NCBI GenBank assembly: GCA_031292555.1
Contig: JARLGV010000056.1
Coordinates: forward strand, 1-64,000
Length of the DNA: 64,000 nucleotides
Direction: 5' to 3'
From: Fimbriimonas sp.
GTDB taxonomy: Bacteria; Armatimonadota; Fimbriimonadia; Fimbriimonadales; Fimbriimonadaceae
In this document: positions 38,445 through 48,049 of the stretch, in pieces
Layout of the letters: the number at the start of each line of letters is the position of its first letter
How positions within the stretch are numbered: the stretch's first letter is position 1
Notes under the pieces: generated by a model
Told to the model about the DNA's origin: nothing
Database searches by the model: none
What the model saw: only the letters and a program-made list of their open reading frames with translations
Made by a program: the position numbers and the translations under genes

Positions 38445-41090
38445 TCAGGGCTCTCGAACAAAGACCTTGTCTAGTTCGGCGATTGTCAGCGTCTGCTTGG
38501 GTTTGGCCGACGCAGAAAGGTACATACGGATCGAGTATTCCAGCTGGCGGGCTGCTGGCCGGTCGGTCAGATCGTCGAAGTCGATCATCGAAACGACTAG
38601 CCGCCCCGGCCCGACTGCCGCTTCGAAGATCGTTCCAAGTTTGTGGTTGCGCTCATAGCGATCGATGATCTGCAGTTCGGGGCGAAATTCAGCGGGCAAA
38701 TCGTCGAGAACGATCGCTTTCGACTTCGTCAGGACGTCCCACCACTGCCAATCGGTGTGGTGGGCGGTGGGAAATCCGCCAAACACTGGATGGCGATCGT
38801 CGATCAACGTCCCCATCGTGCCGACCTGTTCCTTGAAGTGGATCGGCGACCAGAATGCAGGCGCAAAACGACCAGGGATTCCACTCCATGTCCGGCTGGG
38901 GTTGATGCGGAGCCAAACGGTGCGCCCCTCCCTCAAAGCCACCCGCACGTCGTTTCGGTAGAACGGAGCAACAAGAATGTCAGGCAAATCGACGGTAGGC
39001 AAAGATTCCGGATAGACCCACAACGACCACCGGTTCACCGCGCCTTGACTGCAGGTCAACTGAATCTCGTATCGAGCTGGGGTGGGCAGGTCCCCCAGTC
39101 TAAACTCCACTGTCCCGAAGGGTGTTGCCTCGCCAGACAATAGATCCTTGGCTCCCAATGATCCAGAACGAAGTACGGTCCCGACTGAATCGCTTACCTG
39201 CCAACACAACTCAGCCGAAGTCCGAGGTCCGCACTGGAAGACCGACGCCTCTGCACGATAGGTCTCATCGCTCAGCCAAGTGGTTTTGCTATAGGCGAGC
39301 AACGGCACCGTCGGGGCGCAGAACTGCCGGAACGACTCGGCATCGATGAACCCCTTATCCCGCCAAAAAACGTCTAGCATCCCCACCGTCGCAGTGCCTT
39401 GCCCTGGGAAATCGGTCAGCCCCAGAAGTTGATACCCCACAAGGCCGCGAGTTCGAAGCAGGGTTTCGATCTCCTCTTTGTATAGCAGCGCACTCAACCT
39501 GCCGGACGCATCGACGAAGGCGGGAGCCTGATCCTCCATCCCACGTTCGCGCAGCATGTCCGCGATCATGTGAAAGTTGCGCGCGACCAGCACCCCGTCG
39601 TAAGCGCAAGCACGATGCACGTCCGGAAAGACCGCCCATTCAGCCACTTCGTGTGAGATGACGGGCCGGTCGAACTGATCCGCCGCCTCGTTGCACGTCA
39701 CGAGCGTGTTAGGACTTTCCCGATCAAATCGAGAACCGACTCCGAACCACGTACTGCCCCGCAATGGCCGATTCTCCGGTCCAGGTTTGCCGTTGTCTGC
39801 CTGCACGAAATAGTCGCATACCGGGCTCAAATGGGTTCCTTGGGATGAAAAGGTGTAAAGCCGATTGGGGAATGCGGCCCTCAACTCGCATAGGAGATCG
39901 TCGACTTCCGGCTCTGGTCCGTAGAAGGCAATCTCGTTACCCAAGGCAAACAAGGCAAAGGATGGATGTTGGCTGTACTCTTGCAGGATTCGATGCGATT
40001 CTCTCCGGCAAAAGTCCATCAGGTCCACGTCGGATGAGATCGGCCAAAGCCCAGTCCAGACAGGCAGTTCGACCTGAAGAATCATTCCCACTTCGTCGGC
40101 GGCTGCGAACGCCGCCTCAGGCGGACACCAAGAGTGGAGACGCAGGTGGTTCAAACCGAAGGACTTCGCTTTGAGCATCAACTCCTTCCAAGGATCTTGC
40201 GTCATCGGTGGGTATCCGGTTCGAGGGAACACGCAACACTCCAGAGTGCCGCGCAAGAACAAAGGTTCGTCGTTCAAGAGGATCTGCTTGCCACTGCGAG
40301 CTATCGATCGATGGGCGGCAAAGAAGACGCGAGATTGGCCATTCAATTCCACGCCGACTTCAAGTCGTTCAGGCGACTGATCCGACCAAGGACCACAGCC
40401 GGATTCGATCCGGAACGAGAACGGTTCTCCGGCTACGACGGTAAATTCGGCGCGAGCCGTGCCGACTGATGCGGCCAAGGTGCCCGAGATGCCCGTTAGT
40501 CCTTCGACCCGGATGTGATCCGATCCACTGACAACCTTCACGTCCTCAAGGCTTTGATCGAACCGCGTAAGCGAGATCTCTCCGACGACGCCGTTCCAGT
40601 TCGTTTGCGTCCAATCCGTGAGCGCATGGCCGATCCGGCCCACCGGTATGCGGGGCGTGTTATCGATACGCAACGTGATCCGCACCTGACGCGCATCGGT
40701 TTCAGGAGTGAATCGGTAGCGGTGGGGGACCGATAGGCTGTCACAAGAGCCCACAGGCACACCATCCACCCACAAGTCGCTGAACCAATGGACGCGCTCC
40801 AGGTACAGGGTCAGTTCCGTACCCGGCCAATCCTCGGGGATGTCGACCACTCGGCTGTACCATGCCGCGCCCGTATACCGGACTTTCCGGCTTAGTCCGC
40901 TAAGGTCTCGCGGGTCCAGATTCGGTTCACCGATCCCGTTTTCGTCAAGCGATCCTGGCAAACGGACGCACCCCGGCAGCCGTTCGGCGTACCACCGTTC
41001 TGCGACCCCGACGCCATTCGCGTCCAACGCGATTTCCCACGTTCCCGATAGGTCGATGCACCGTATAGGAATCAAGCTGCCTCCCTCCAA
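38445..41090 (-). CDS. GH2-family glycosidase (beta-galactosidase/beta-glucuronidase type)
   Basis: 881 residues. Domain order is that of GH2: sugar-binding jelly roll (about 10-180, TGAAWYSR...DLWVDGVPVG), an Ig-like part, then a TIM barrel (about 265-560) with acid/base Glu386 in FALGNEIAF and nucleophile Glu481 in PVISHEVAEW. No signal peptide is seen, so it probably acts in the cytoplasm on imported oligosaccharides. The start is uncertain: ATG at 41090 gives the listed length, but its first codons hold AGGGAGG placed at the right distance for a TTG start at 41075. Confidence 0.9.
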   Translation of the reverse strand: MEGGSLIPIRCIDLSGTWEIALDANGVGVAERWYAERLPGCVRLPGSLDENGIGEPNLDPRDLSGLSRKVRYTGAAWYSRVVDIPEDWPGTELTLYLERVHWFSDLWVDGVPVGSCDSLSVPHRYRFTPETDARQVRITLRIDNTPRIPVGRIGHALTDWTQTNWNGVVGEISLTRFDQSLEDVKVVSGSDHIRVEGLTGISGTLAASVGTARAEFTVVAGEPFSFRIESGCGPWSDQSPERLEVGVELNGQSRVFFAAHRSIARSGKQILLNDEPLFLRGTLECCVFPRTGYPPMTQDPWKELMLKAKSFGLNHLRLHSWCPPEAAFAAADEVGMILQVELPVWTGLWPISSDVDLMDFCRRESHRILQEYSQHPSFALFALGNEIAFYGPEPEVDDLLCELRAAFPNRLYTFSSQGTHLSPVCDYFVQADNGKPGPENRPLRGSTWFGVGSRFDRESPNTLVTCNEAADQFDRPVISHEVAEWAVFPDVHRACAYDGVLVARNFHMIADMLRERGMEDQAPAFVDASGRLSALLYKEEIETLLRTRGLVGYQLLGLTDFPGQGTATVGMLDVFWRDKGFIDAESFRQFCAPTVPLLAYSKTTWLSDETYRAEASVFQCGPRTSAELCWQVSDSVGTVLRSGSLGAKDLLSGEATPFGTVEFRLGDLPTPARYEIQLTCSQGAVNRWSLWVYPESLPTVDLPDILVAPFYRNDVRVALREGRTVWLRINPSRTWSGIPGRFAPAFWSPIHFKEQVGTMGTLIDDRHPVFGGFPTAHHTDWQWWDVLTKSKAIVLDDLPAEFRPELQIIDRYERNHKLGTIFEAAVGPGRLVVSMIDFDDLTDRPAARQLEYSIRMYLSASAKPKQTLTIAELDKVFVREP

Positions 41091-41135
41091 TAGTCACCTA
41101 ACTCCAAAGTAATTCTGTGGCGTACGGCGCCAGTC

Positions 41136-44100
41136 TCACCCACTCATCTCCTGGCACAGATCCTGGGCGGCGGCATGGTTGGGGTCACTAGATAGGACAT
41201 CGCCCACCATCGCACGAGCTGCATCCCGGTCTCCGAGCCCCCAAAGTGCCTGCGCGCTAAGGAACCTCGCGGTGATCGACTGACGGGCCAGCAGATCTTC
41301 GCCGAACAACAGGAGCGTCGGAAGGGACGTCGCAAAGTAGTCGATTTTCGCGGGAGAAACTTCCAACTTCTGGGAGTAGGCAAGCAAGTCCCGAAGCAGA
41401 GTGTCCGCATCGTCGTTAGAGCCCAGACGCCGTAAGGCAAGCGCCCGGAAATACGTCATCTCCGAGAACGACCGGACCGCCATCTCCTGAAAGTCGCCAC
41501 GGAACTCCGCCGCCCGCCGCCACAAGCCGCGCGCTTGTTCCTCATCTCCAATGTCGCTCACGGCATCGCCCAGTGCGACCCACAAATCGCTTGCATTGGC
41601 AAGCAAGTGCCGCGCTTCCCCAAGATTCTCAGGGGCCGTCAACGCATGCTCCAGCAGTCGTACGCGCTCCAATCCGGTTACCTTGGCCGCAAGCAACCGA
41701 AACGTACGAGCATGCTGACTGAGTGCGATTCCTTCCCCGCCTTCCCAAGGGGCAAATCGCCTACTCTCCAGAATGTCTCGGCTCTTCTCCGGCTGACCGG
41801 TCGCGTTGTAAAGCGAGCACACCTCAAGGGCCAGATCGTCACGCACGAGAATGAGGTCGGGGCGCCCTGCCAGTTCATCAAGCCGCTTCTCCGGACTGAC
41901 TCCGAGCCGCTTCAATAGCTGGTCACGCTCGAAAAGTAAGCGCGCATCAGCCGGGTTTGCGGCGAGAGCATGATCGTAGGCTTCCTTGGCACGGTCCACT
42001 TCGCCGGTCACATTGAAGAACAGAATGCCCAGATTGCGCCAAACGATCGAGTTGCCTGGGTCGATCTCCGCCGAGCGCATCCAGCACTTGTAGGCATCTC
42101 CATATCGCCTTCGGTCGTAGTACAGGTTGCCAAGCAGATATTGGGCGGTGGAGTCCATTCCGTTTCGAGCGATGGCGCGCTCAAGGACACACATCTCCTC
42201 CAGGCGGCAGGGGAAAACGTAGTCGACGTCAGTCCACAGCGGAGTCTCTCTCCCCAAATCCGCTAGGACGTACGAAACCATGGAGTGGGGAGGAGCCATA
42301 CGCAGAATGGCAATCGCATCCTCGTCCAAATCGGCCGCTATGTAGTCGAACGCCAAGTCGAGGTAATTCTGGGGATCTCCGCGCATTGACCGATTAAAGG
42401 CATCAAGGTAGGCGGGATCGGCAAGGCTCGCCTCATAGAGAGCCCCATGGTCCATGGGGTCGATGGTGAGAACGGCGGACAGTACTGCGAGCACCTCATC
42501 CCCGCGGCCCGACTGCCTGAGTAGCGCTGCCTTCAAGTGGTGCACCGAATTGGCGTCACCCAAACATAGCAGGGCTTGGTTCAATAAGCCGAGAGCCTTG
42601 TCAAACTCGCCTTGGCGACATGCAAGACGTGCCATTGCGAAACTTGCCGGGCCCTTGCAGCCGTAGTTCCATGCCGCCTTTGCGAAGGCGTCGTAGGCGG
42701 GTTCGAGCCTGCCTTGGAACACGAGCGCCAAGCCCAAATCGTAGTGCGCCTCCCCGTCTCGCGGGTTCGGGTTCCGCTCCTTCTGCCGGCCGATCGCGCT
42801 CGCCAGGTGTTCCACCGCCGCCTCGAATTCGCCCCGCCCGAGATGCCAGCGACCCAGCGCATGCCGGCACCGGGAATCACCCGGGTCTCGTCGAATCGCC
42901 TCATGCCAATAATCTGCCGGAGACCGGGTCGCATGCCGGTACTGCTCCAAGTGCACTCCAACCAGATACAACTCGTCGTTCGTTGGCACGTCGGCGGGAA
43001 GCGCCGGTTCGGCGGCCGGCTTGGGGGCCGCAGCATCAACGACATCGCCGATCAGTGGCGAATAGTGCAGAAGTTCGCGTCCCGAGTCCAGCAGCCTCAC
43101 CTCTACCGCATCGCCGTTTGGCGTTTCGATCTGTTCGACAAGAGGCTGTTCCGGCGTCAAGGCCAGTACCTTGCTCCAAACCACCTCGCCGTTCTCTAGG
43201 ACCTCGACGACCGCATCCGGTATGGCTCGGGTGACACAGACCCCAAGTCTCAATATCCGTTCGTTCCATGTGACCGCTAGCGCCGCGTCCGTGTTTGCGA
43301 TGTGCGGCGGACCGATCTTGCGGATCGGATACCAGAACTGGCTAAATGTCTTCGTCTCGTGGGGCGCCAAGTACGAGAAGTCAGGCTGATTGTCGGTATA
43401 AACCCCCGCCATCAATTCGACATACGGCCCGCCGGACTCGGTTAGGTTTCGGTCCCAGGCGTACCCGAATTCGTGGTTTCCCCACGTCCACTGCTTCTTC
43501 CCAGGGGAGATCCGTCGATCGGCAAAATGTACGAAGCCCGCTTCAACCGAGTGATCATAGCCGCCGAAGAAATCGAATGCGGTGTCGAGCACCATGTACG
43601 AGGTCGGCACTGGGATGTTCGCATACCAATCCAGCCGATCGGGAGGGTAGGTGCCGTCCGGCACGAACTGCCTGGGCATTTCATCCTTCGGCACACCGTC
43701 CGTGCCCCGCTCTCCATATCGGACACCGTAGTAATCGCCCGAGACGTGGGGAAACGTTACTGTCGCACGCTTCGCATGGTCCCCCACGTATCGCACATCA
43801 GGAGGGAAGAACGACTGATACCGCTCATGCACCTTTGCCGCCACGTTCGCCCACCATAGGAACGTCTGCACGTAAGGGGTTCGATTGTAGAGGCGCACTT
43901 TGAGTTCGATCACCGACGATCCTGGGCGGAGGCAGATGCCGTGCATACCCTTCATCCGGTTCATCGGCTCGTGTTCGCTTAGCCAGATCGTCTTGCTGCC
44001 GTCCTCACCCTCCTCGATCGTCCACTCGCATGGCATGTAGGTACTTGGCCGATGGTGCTGGGGCCAGTTGAACTCGACCCCGCCAGATATCCATGGCCCG

Positions 44101-44462
44101 GCCAACCCGACCAAAGCCGGCTTGATCACGTCCTGCCGATAGAAGAAGTCGTACTCAGCCTGTTTGTCGTACCCGACCTGGATACGGCCACCGATTTCCG
44201 GCAGCACCATCAAGTACACATGCTCGTTCTCGACGTGCAGAGCACGATACTCCTGATCGACAATCTCGGTAGAGACTCTATCGGTAAACGGCAACGGATA
44301 GACGCGCCCACTGCTGCCCTGATAGACCCGCTTCTCAAGGAACATTGGGTTCTTGTCGGCAGGCATCGCCGGATATGTTGGGATCGCGACCGTCTCCTCC
44401 CACGCCTCAACGCCAGAGGTCACACTGCGCATCGCATCTGATTTTCGTGCTTCGTCTTTCAT
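41136..44462 (-). CDS. DUF5107 protein with C-terminal TPR array
   Basis: 1108 residues from the ATG at 44462, which overlaps the GH30 stop as ATGA and has AAGGA upstream. Residues 20-330 match DUF5107, a beta-sandwich family found with glycan-degradation genes (VLPEIGGRIQ, WISGGVEFNWPQHHRPSTYMP, ENGWxxxx-like region near KTIWLSEHEP). Residues 470-1100 are a long TPR array. No signal peptide is seen. A role in the sugar pathway is inferred only from position; DUF5107 proteins are often next to glycosidase genes. Confidence 0.85.
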   Translation of the reverse strand: MKDEARKSDAMRSVTSGVEAWEETVAIPTYPAMPADKNPMFLEKRVYQGSSGRVYPLPFTDRVSTEIVDQEYRALHVENEHVYLMVLPEIGGRIQVGYDKQAEYDFFYRQDVIKPALVGLAGPWISGGVEFNWPQHHRPSTYMPCEWTIEEGEDGSKTIWLSEHEPMNRMKGMHGICLRPGSSVIELKVRLYNRTPYVQTFLWWANVAAKVHERYQSFFPPDVRYVGDHAKRATVTFPHVSGDYYGVRYGERGTDGVPKDEMPRQFVPDGTYPPDRLDWYANIPVPTSYMVLDTAFDFFGGYDHSVEAGFVHFADRRISPGKKQWTWGNHEFGYAWDRNLTESGGPYVELMAGVYTDNQPDFSYLAPHETKTFSQFWYPIRKIGPPHIANTDAALAVTWNERILRLGVCVTRAIPDAVVEVLENGEVVWSKVLALTPEQPLVEQIETPNGDAVEVRLLDSGRELLHYSPLIGDVVDAAAPKPAAEPALPADVPTNDELYLVGVHLEQYRHATRSPADYWHEAIRRDPGDSRCRHALGRWHLGRGEFEAAVEHLASAIGRQKERNPNPRDGEAHYDLGLALVFQGRLEPAYDAFAKAAWNYGCKGPASFAMARLACRQGEFDKALGLLNQALLCLGDANSVHHLKAALLRQSGRGDEVLAVLSAVLTIDPMDHGALYEASLADPAYLDAFNRSMRGDPQNYLDLAFDYIAADLDEDAIAILRMAPPHSMVSYVLADLGRETPLWTDVDYVFPCRLEEMCVLERAIARNGMDSTAQYLLGNLYYDRRRYGDAYKCWMRSAEIDPGNSIVWRNLGILFFNVTGEVDRAKEAYDHALAANPADARLLFERDQLLKRLGVSPEKRLDELAGRPDLILVRDDLALEVCSLYNATGQPEKSRDILESRRFAPWEGGEGIALSQHARTFRLLAAKVTGLERVRLLEHALTAPENLGEARHLLANASDLWVALGDAVSDIGDEEQARGLWRRAAEFRGDFQEMAVRSFSEMTYFRALALRRLGSNDDADTLLRDLLAYSQKLEVSPAKIDYFATSLPTLLLFGEDLLARQSITARFLSAQALWGLGDRDAARAMVGDVLSSDPNHAAAQDLCQEMSG

Positions 44463-46285
44463 TCGTCCTTGACGGAGTTTAGCAAGGGCGGATTGGGATA
44501 CAACGGTGCGGCAGGAGCAAACGCCCATCTTTCCTCGGCAGCGCCCGACCAGTCGGATGCCACTACATCCGGCCATCCGTTCCCGCGGTTCTGGTTTTCG
44601 GTCAGGACCATTGTTGAGTAGCGGTAACTACTCATACGATAAGTTCCATCCGGCTGTGGGGTCAGCGACCAGGGTATCGTCGTGTCGCCGTTGTCCTCCC
44701 ACTGCAGGACCGGATAGTGGTTCGCGCTCGAGTCCCAGAGCGAGGCGTACAATCCGGACTCGCGGTTGCAGAGCTTGTACCATCCAGGGCTCTCGCCCTC
44801 GACGCGCCATTGCTGTGAATAAGCGCCGTTCGCCGCCGAAGTAGCCAGAAGTTGACCATTTGACCATGATGCGCCGGGATCACCCAGTAATCTCGTCGAC
44901 GCGTGTGAAGCAATCGTCTGGAACCCGTCGAATTCGTGGCCTCCAAACGTGCATCCATCGATCACGAAGGTTGTCACCGAGTTGGCCGGCAATTCGGCCG
45001 TGAACGTGTCGTTCGCGACGGGTATTGCCGCGAGGCTGGCCAGATTCTCGGTTGGCGAGGTCTGAGTTACGGAAACAGTGGCGCCCACATTCGTGAAGGC
45101 GGAGAGATCGTAGGTCAGCGACTGGGCCGAATCGCTTACCGTTACCATCACAATCTTCGTTCCGCTCTGCACACATACCGTATTCGGGTCGCTAACATAA
45201 ATGAACTGGGCGCCGGGTCGAATGAAGTTTGAGAACTGGCCAAATGTGTAGTACTTGCGGTTGATCGTGTAAGTATGCGAGTGGTTATTCAGGTCCATGT
45301 CGATGCACCCCCACCCATAGCCGCCGTCGATGATCTGCCAGTAAACCCAGGCCGATGGCATCATCACTTTAAGGTCGGTGACCATCTGGTGGGCGGTTTG
45401 CATGCCGGACGCATCCCCGTCGCCGTACTCGCTCATCCATAGTCGCTTGGAGTCGCGAACAGCCCGGTGATTCACCCAATGCTGAGAACTGCCAGAGTAG
45501 CAATGGGTGTTCAGCCGCATCACATAGCCCTTCGCCTCCGAAGAGAGCGAGTCCCAAGAAGAGACGGCCCAAGAGTTGTACGACTCGTCGCACGCGCTCA
45601 CTCTTGTCTTGAGTTTTGCCCCCGCCAAAGCAGCCCCTGTCGCAACGATCAGGTTGGATTGATTCTCCCCGGCGCTGAACCGGCAACCCTCTTGACGATT
45701 GCCGTGGGTCCACCAGGGCGATCCGGGCTCGTTCATCGGATCAAGCGATTCGAACTGGATTCCCCAGTGAGATTTGAAGTACTTCGTGACGTTGACCAGA
45801 TAGGCGGCAAAGGCGTCGAGCTTTTCTGGCTTGAGGTTGTCCTTGCCTCCATAGCCTCCGGTGACCGAGCCGCTTACCGTCATGAAGTAGGGCGGCGAAT
45901 TCGAGAACGCTTCAAACTTGTTTGCACCAAGCTTCTTTCCCCGCTGCAACACCCATCTCTGGGCGGCATCGGCGTTCCAATCGTATGAGCCGTCTGGATG
46001 CATGTAGCCCGGTACCCGGGCGCGCTGCTCCATGAAATTGAGGCCGGGCGCCTCTCCTCCTCCGATGTTGTAGCGAAGAACGTTGAGTTGAAGCCCGCCG
46101 ATCACTTTGTCGACAAGAGTCGTTCTCAATGGTTCCGGATAGGCGCCAACGATGTGGGACCACCACGCAAGCGAAGTACCAAAACCCTCCCATGTTTGAT
46201 ATCGAATCGAAGGATCGACGAATGCGGTGTTGGCCGCCGTTGTATTGAGTGCCCCAACCATAAGCAATAACATCCCGTTAATCAT
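44459..46285 (-). CDS. GH30-type enzyme (beta-1,6-galactanase-like) with ricin-type lectin domain
   Basis: 608 residues from the ATG at 46285, two bases after the stop of the upstream permease gene. After a signal-like N-terminus comes the GH30 pattern TWEGFGTSLAWW, familiar from subfamily 5 endo-beta-1,6-galactanases. Catalytic sites: Glu186 in PMNEPGSPWW (acid/base) and Glu286 in LWMSEYGDG (nucleophile). The C-terminal part (about 480-600) resembles a ricin-type beta-trefoil lectin. It would cut beta-1,6-galactan side chains of arabinogalactan outside the inner membrane. It is translationally tied to the DUF5107 gene. Confidence 0.88.
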   Translation of the reverse strand: MINGMLLLMVGALNTTAANTAFVDPSIRYQTWEGFGTSLAWWSHIVGAYPEPLRTTLVDKVIGGLQLNVLRYNIGGGEAPGLNFMEQRARVPGYMHPDGSYDWNADAAQRWVLQRGKKLGANKFEAFSNSPPYFMTVSGSVTGGYGGKDNLKPEKLDAFAAYLVNVTKYFKSHWGIQFESLDPMNEPGSPWWTHGNRQEGCRFSAGENQSNLIVATGAALAGAKLKTRVSACDESYNSWAVSSWDSLSSEAKGYVMRLNTHCYSGSSQHWVNHRAVRDSKRLWMSEYGDGDASGMQTAHQMVTDLKVMMPSAWVYWQIIDGGYGWGCIDMDLNNHSHTYTINRKYYTFGQFSNFIRPGAQFIYVSDPNTVCVQSGTKIVMVTVSDSAQSLTYDLSAFTNVGATVSVTQTSPTENLASLAAIPVANDTFTAELPANSVTTFVIDGCTFGGHEFDGFQTIASHASTRLLGDPGASWSNGQLLATSAANGAYSQQWRVEGESPGWYKLCNRESGLYASLWDSSANHYPVLQWEDNGDTTIPWSLTPQPDGTYRMSSYRYSTMVLTENQNRGNGWPDVVASDWSGAAEERWAFAPAAPLYPNPPLLNSVKDE

Positions 46286-46287
46286 CG

Positions 46288-47169
46288 TCAGCCCTTCATA
46301 CCCGTGGTCGCTATGCCTTGAATAAACGTCTTCTGCGCGAAGAAGAACACGATGATCACTGGCGCCACCACGATGAGCGATGCCGCCATCAGCAGGTTCC
46401 ACGGTGTTCCGGTGTGCTGGCTCTGGAAGAACTGGAGCCCCATCGAGAGCGTGAACGTCTGCTGATCTGTCAGATACAGAAGCGGTCCCATGAAGTCGTT
46501 CCAGGCCCAAAGGAACGTGAAGACCGCAATGACGACGAGCGCGGGCCGGGCAAGGGGGACAATCACATCGATGAAGGTTCGCCACTCGGAGGCGCCGTCC
46601 AACGTCGCCGCCTCGCTCAGTTCCATCGGAATCGTGCGAAGGAACTGGCGCAACAGGAAGATGTTGAAGGCGCTGCCAAAGAACGTAGGAACCCAGAGTG
46701 GCCGGAAGGTGCCGATCCAACCGAAATCTCGAAACAGAGCGTACATCGGGACCATCAGCACCGGTCCGGGAACCATCATCGTTGCCAAAGTGATGCCGAA
46801 GAGAAGTTCCCTTCCCCGCCAGCGAATCCTGGCAAAGGAATAGGCCACGAGCGAGTTAGAGACGACCGAGCCGATGACCGCCAAGATCGTCACGAAGAGC
46901 GTGTTCTTTCCGTAGACGAGGAACGGAATGTAGCCAAGGTCCTTGCTGTTGTAAGCAAACGCTTCCGTGAAGTTATGCCACAGGAGCTTGGAGGGGAACC
47001 AGACTGGCGGTGAGGTCATCGTCTCGTCGATGGGCTTGAGTGCCGTCACCACCATCCACACGAGTGGCAGCATAAAGAAGACGGAGAGGATGATCAATGT
47101 CGCCTGAATCAGCGCTTGCCGAAAGAGATGGCGTCTTCGCTTGCTCATTGATTGACTCGACTTGACCAC
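46288..47169 (-). CDS. Carbohydrate ABC transporter permease (MalG type), first system
   Basis: 293 residues, six predicted helices, EAA loop PMELSEAATLDGASEWRTF. The start is GTG at 47169, one base after the MalF-type stop and five bases after GGAGG. An ATG at 47148 is a weaker choice. It closely resembles the MalG-type protein of the second system (shared ending VFFFAQKTFIQGxATTG), which points to duplication of the transporter. Confidence 0.9.
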   Translation of the reverse strand: MVKSSQSMSKRRRHLFRQALIQATLIILSVFFMLPLVWMVVTALKPIDETMTSPPVWFPSKLLWHNFTEAFAYNSKDLGYIPFLVYGKNTLFVTILAVIGSVVSNSLVAYSFARIRWRGRELLFGITLATMMVPGPVLMVPMYALFRDFGWIGTFRPLWVPTFFGSAFNIFLLRQFLRTIPMELSEAATLDGASEWRTFIDVIVPLARPALVVIAVFTFLWAWNDFMGPLLYLTDQQTFTLSMGLQFFQSQHTGTPWNLLMAASLIVVAPVIIVFFFAQKTFIQGIATTGMKG

Positions 47170-47170
47170 C

Positions 47171-48049
47171 CTATCCTCCCTCGTAGTGCACGTGTTTAGA
47201 ACTCAGCTTGAGCGCGAGGAGGGTCAGCGAGAGGGTGATTGCGAACATCACCCAACCCATTGCGCTTGCGTATCCCATCCGCTGATACTGAAAGGCGGTG
47301 TCGTACAGATACATTGAGAAGAAATAGGTGGACCGAGCCGGCTGGCCGCCTGGAAACATGACATAGGGAAGCGCGAAGGTCTGAAGCGACCCAATGATCC
47401 CCATGATGACGTTGAACAGGATCACTGGTGAGATCATTGGGATGGTGACGTGGCGGGTCTTGCCCCATGCTTTGGCGCCATCGATATCGGCGGCCTCATA
47501 AAGCGATTGAGGCACGTCCTGTAGACCCGCCAGGTAGATCACCATCGCGTTGCCGGTTCCCCAGACTGAAATGATGACGAGCGTCCACTTTGCCCATGCC
47601 GGCTCAGTCAACCAAGGGGGCGGCGGCAGGCCAATATGCCTTAGTCCCTCGTTCAGAAGACCGTATTGACCATTGAATACCCACAGCCACAGTACTCCAA
47701 GCGCCACCATCGGCACGAGGGAGGGAATGTAAAAGATCGTTCGATAGAACGCCATCCCTTTCGTCTTCGAGTTCAACAGAAGGGCTAGCAGAATCGCGAA
47801 TACGGTAGCGAGTGGCACCGACGCGGCCGCGAAAAGCAGCGTGTTCTTAAGCGATTGGTGAAAGACCTGGTCACCCATCAACTCGCTATAGTTCGAGCCG
47901 CCGATCCAGCGAGGACTGCTAAGGATTGAGAAATTCGTGAAGCTGTAATAGAACGAAGAGATAAGTGGGTACGCGAGGAAGACGGTGAAACCCAGAATCC
48001 ACGGCATCGCGAACAGGATTCCCATGCGTTGGTTGTGTCGGGCGTTCAT
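47171..48049 (-). CDS. Carbohydrate ABC transporter permease (MalF type), first system
   Basis: 292 residues from the ATG at 48049, which overlaps the stop of the binding protein gene as ATGA; a longer start at 48082 is less likely. Six predicted helices; opens QRMGILFAMPWILGFTVF. EAA loop YEAADIDGAKAWGKTRHVTIPM. The end GAGGGAGG provides the ribosome site of the next gene. Membrane half of a sugar importer. Confidence 0.9.
   Translation of the reverse strand: MNARHNQRMGILFAMPWILGFTVFLAYPLISSFYYSFTNFSILSSPRWIGGSNYSELMGDQVFHQSLKNTLLFAAASVPLATVFAILLALLLNSKTKGMAFYRTIFYIPSLVPMVALGVLWLWVFNGQYGLLNEGLRHIGLPPPPWLTEPAWAKWTLVIISVWGTGNAMVIYLAGLQDVPQSLYEAADIDGAKAWGKTRHVTIPMISPVILFNVIMGIIGSLQTFALPYVMFPGGQPARSTYFFSMYLYDTAFQYQRMGYASAMGWVMFAITLSLTLLALKLSSKHVHYEGG

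Noticed and set aside
46286-46720. N-terminal extension of the GH30 frame into the permease gene
   Set aside because: The permease is a clear gene in another frame, and the ATG at 46285 starts the GH30 signal region.
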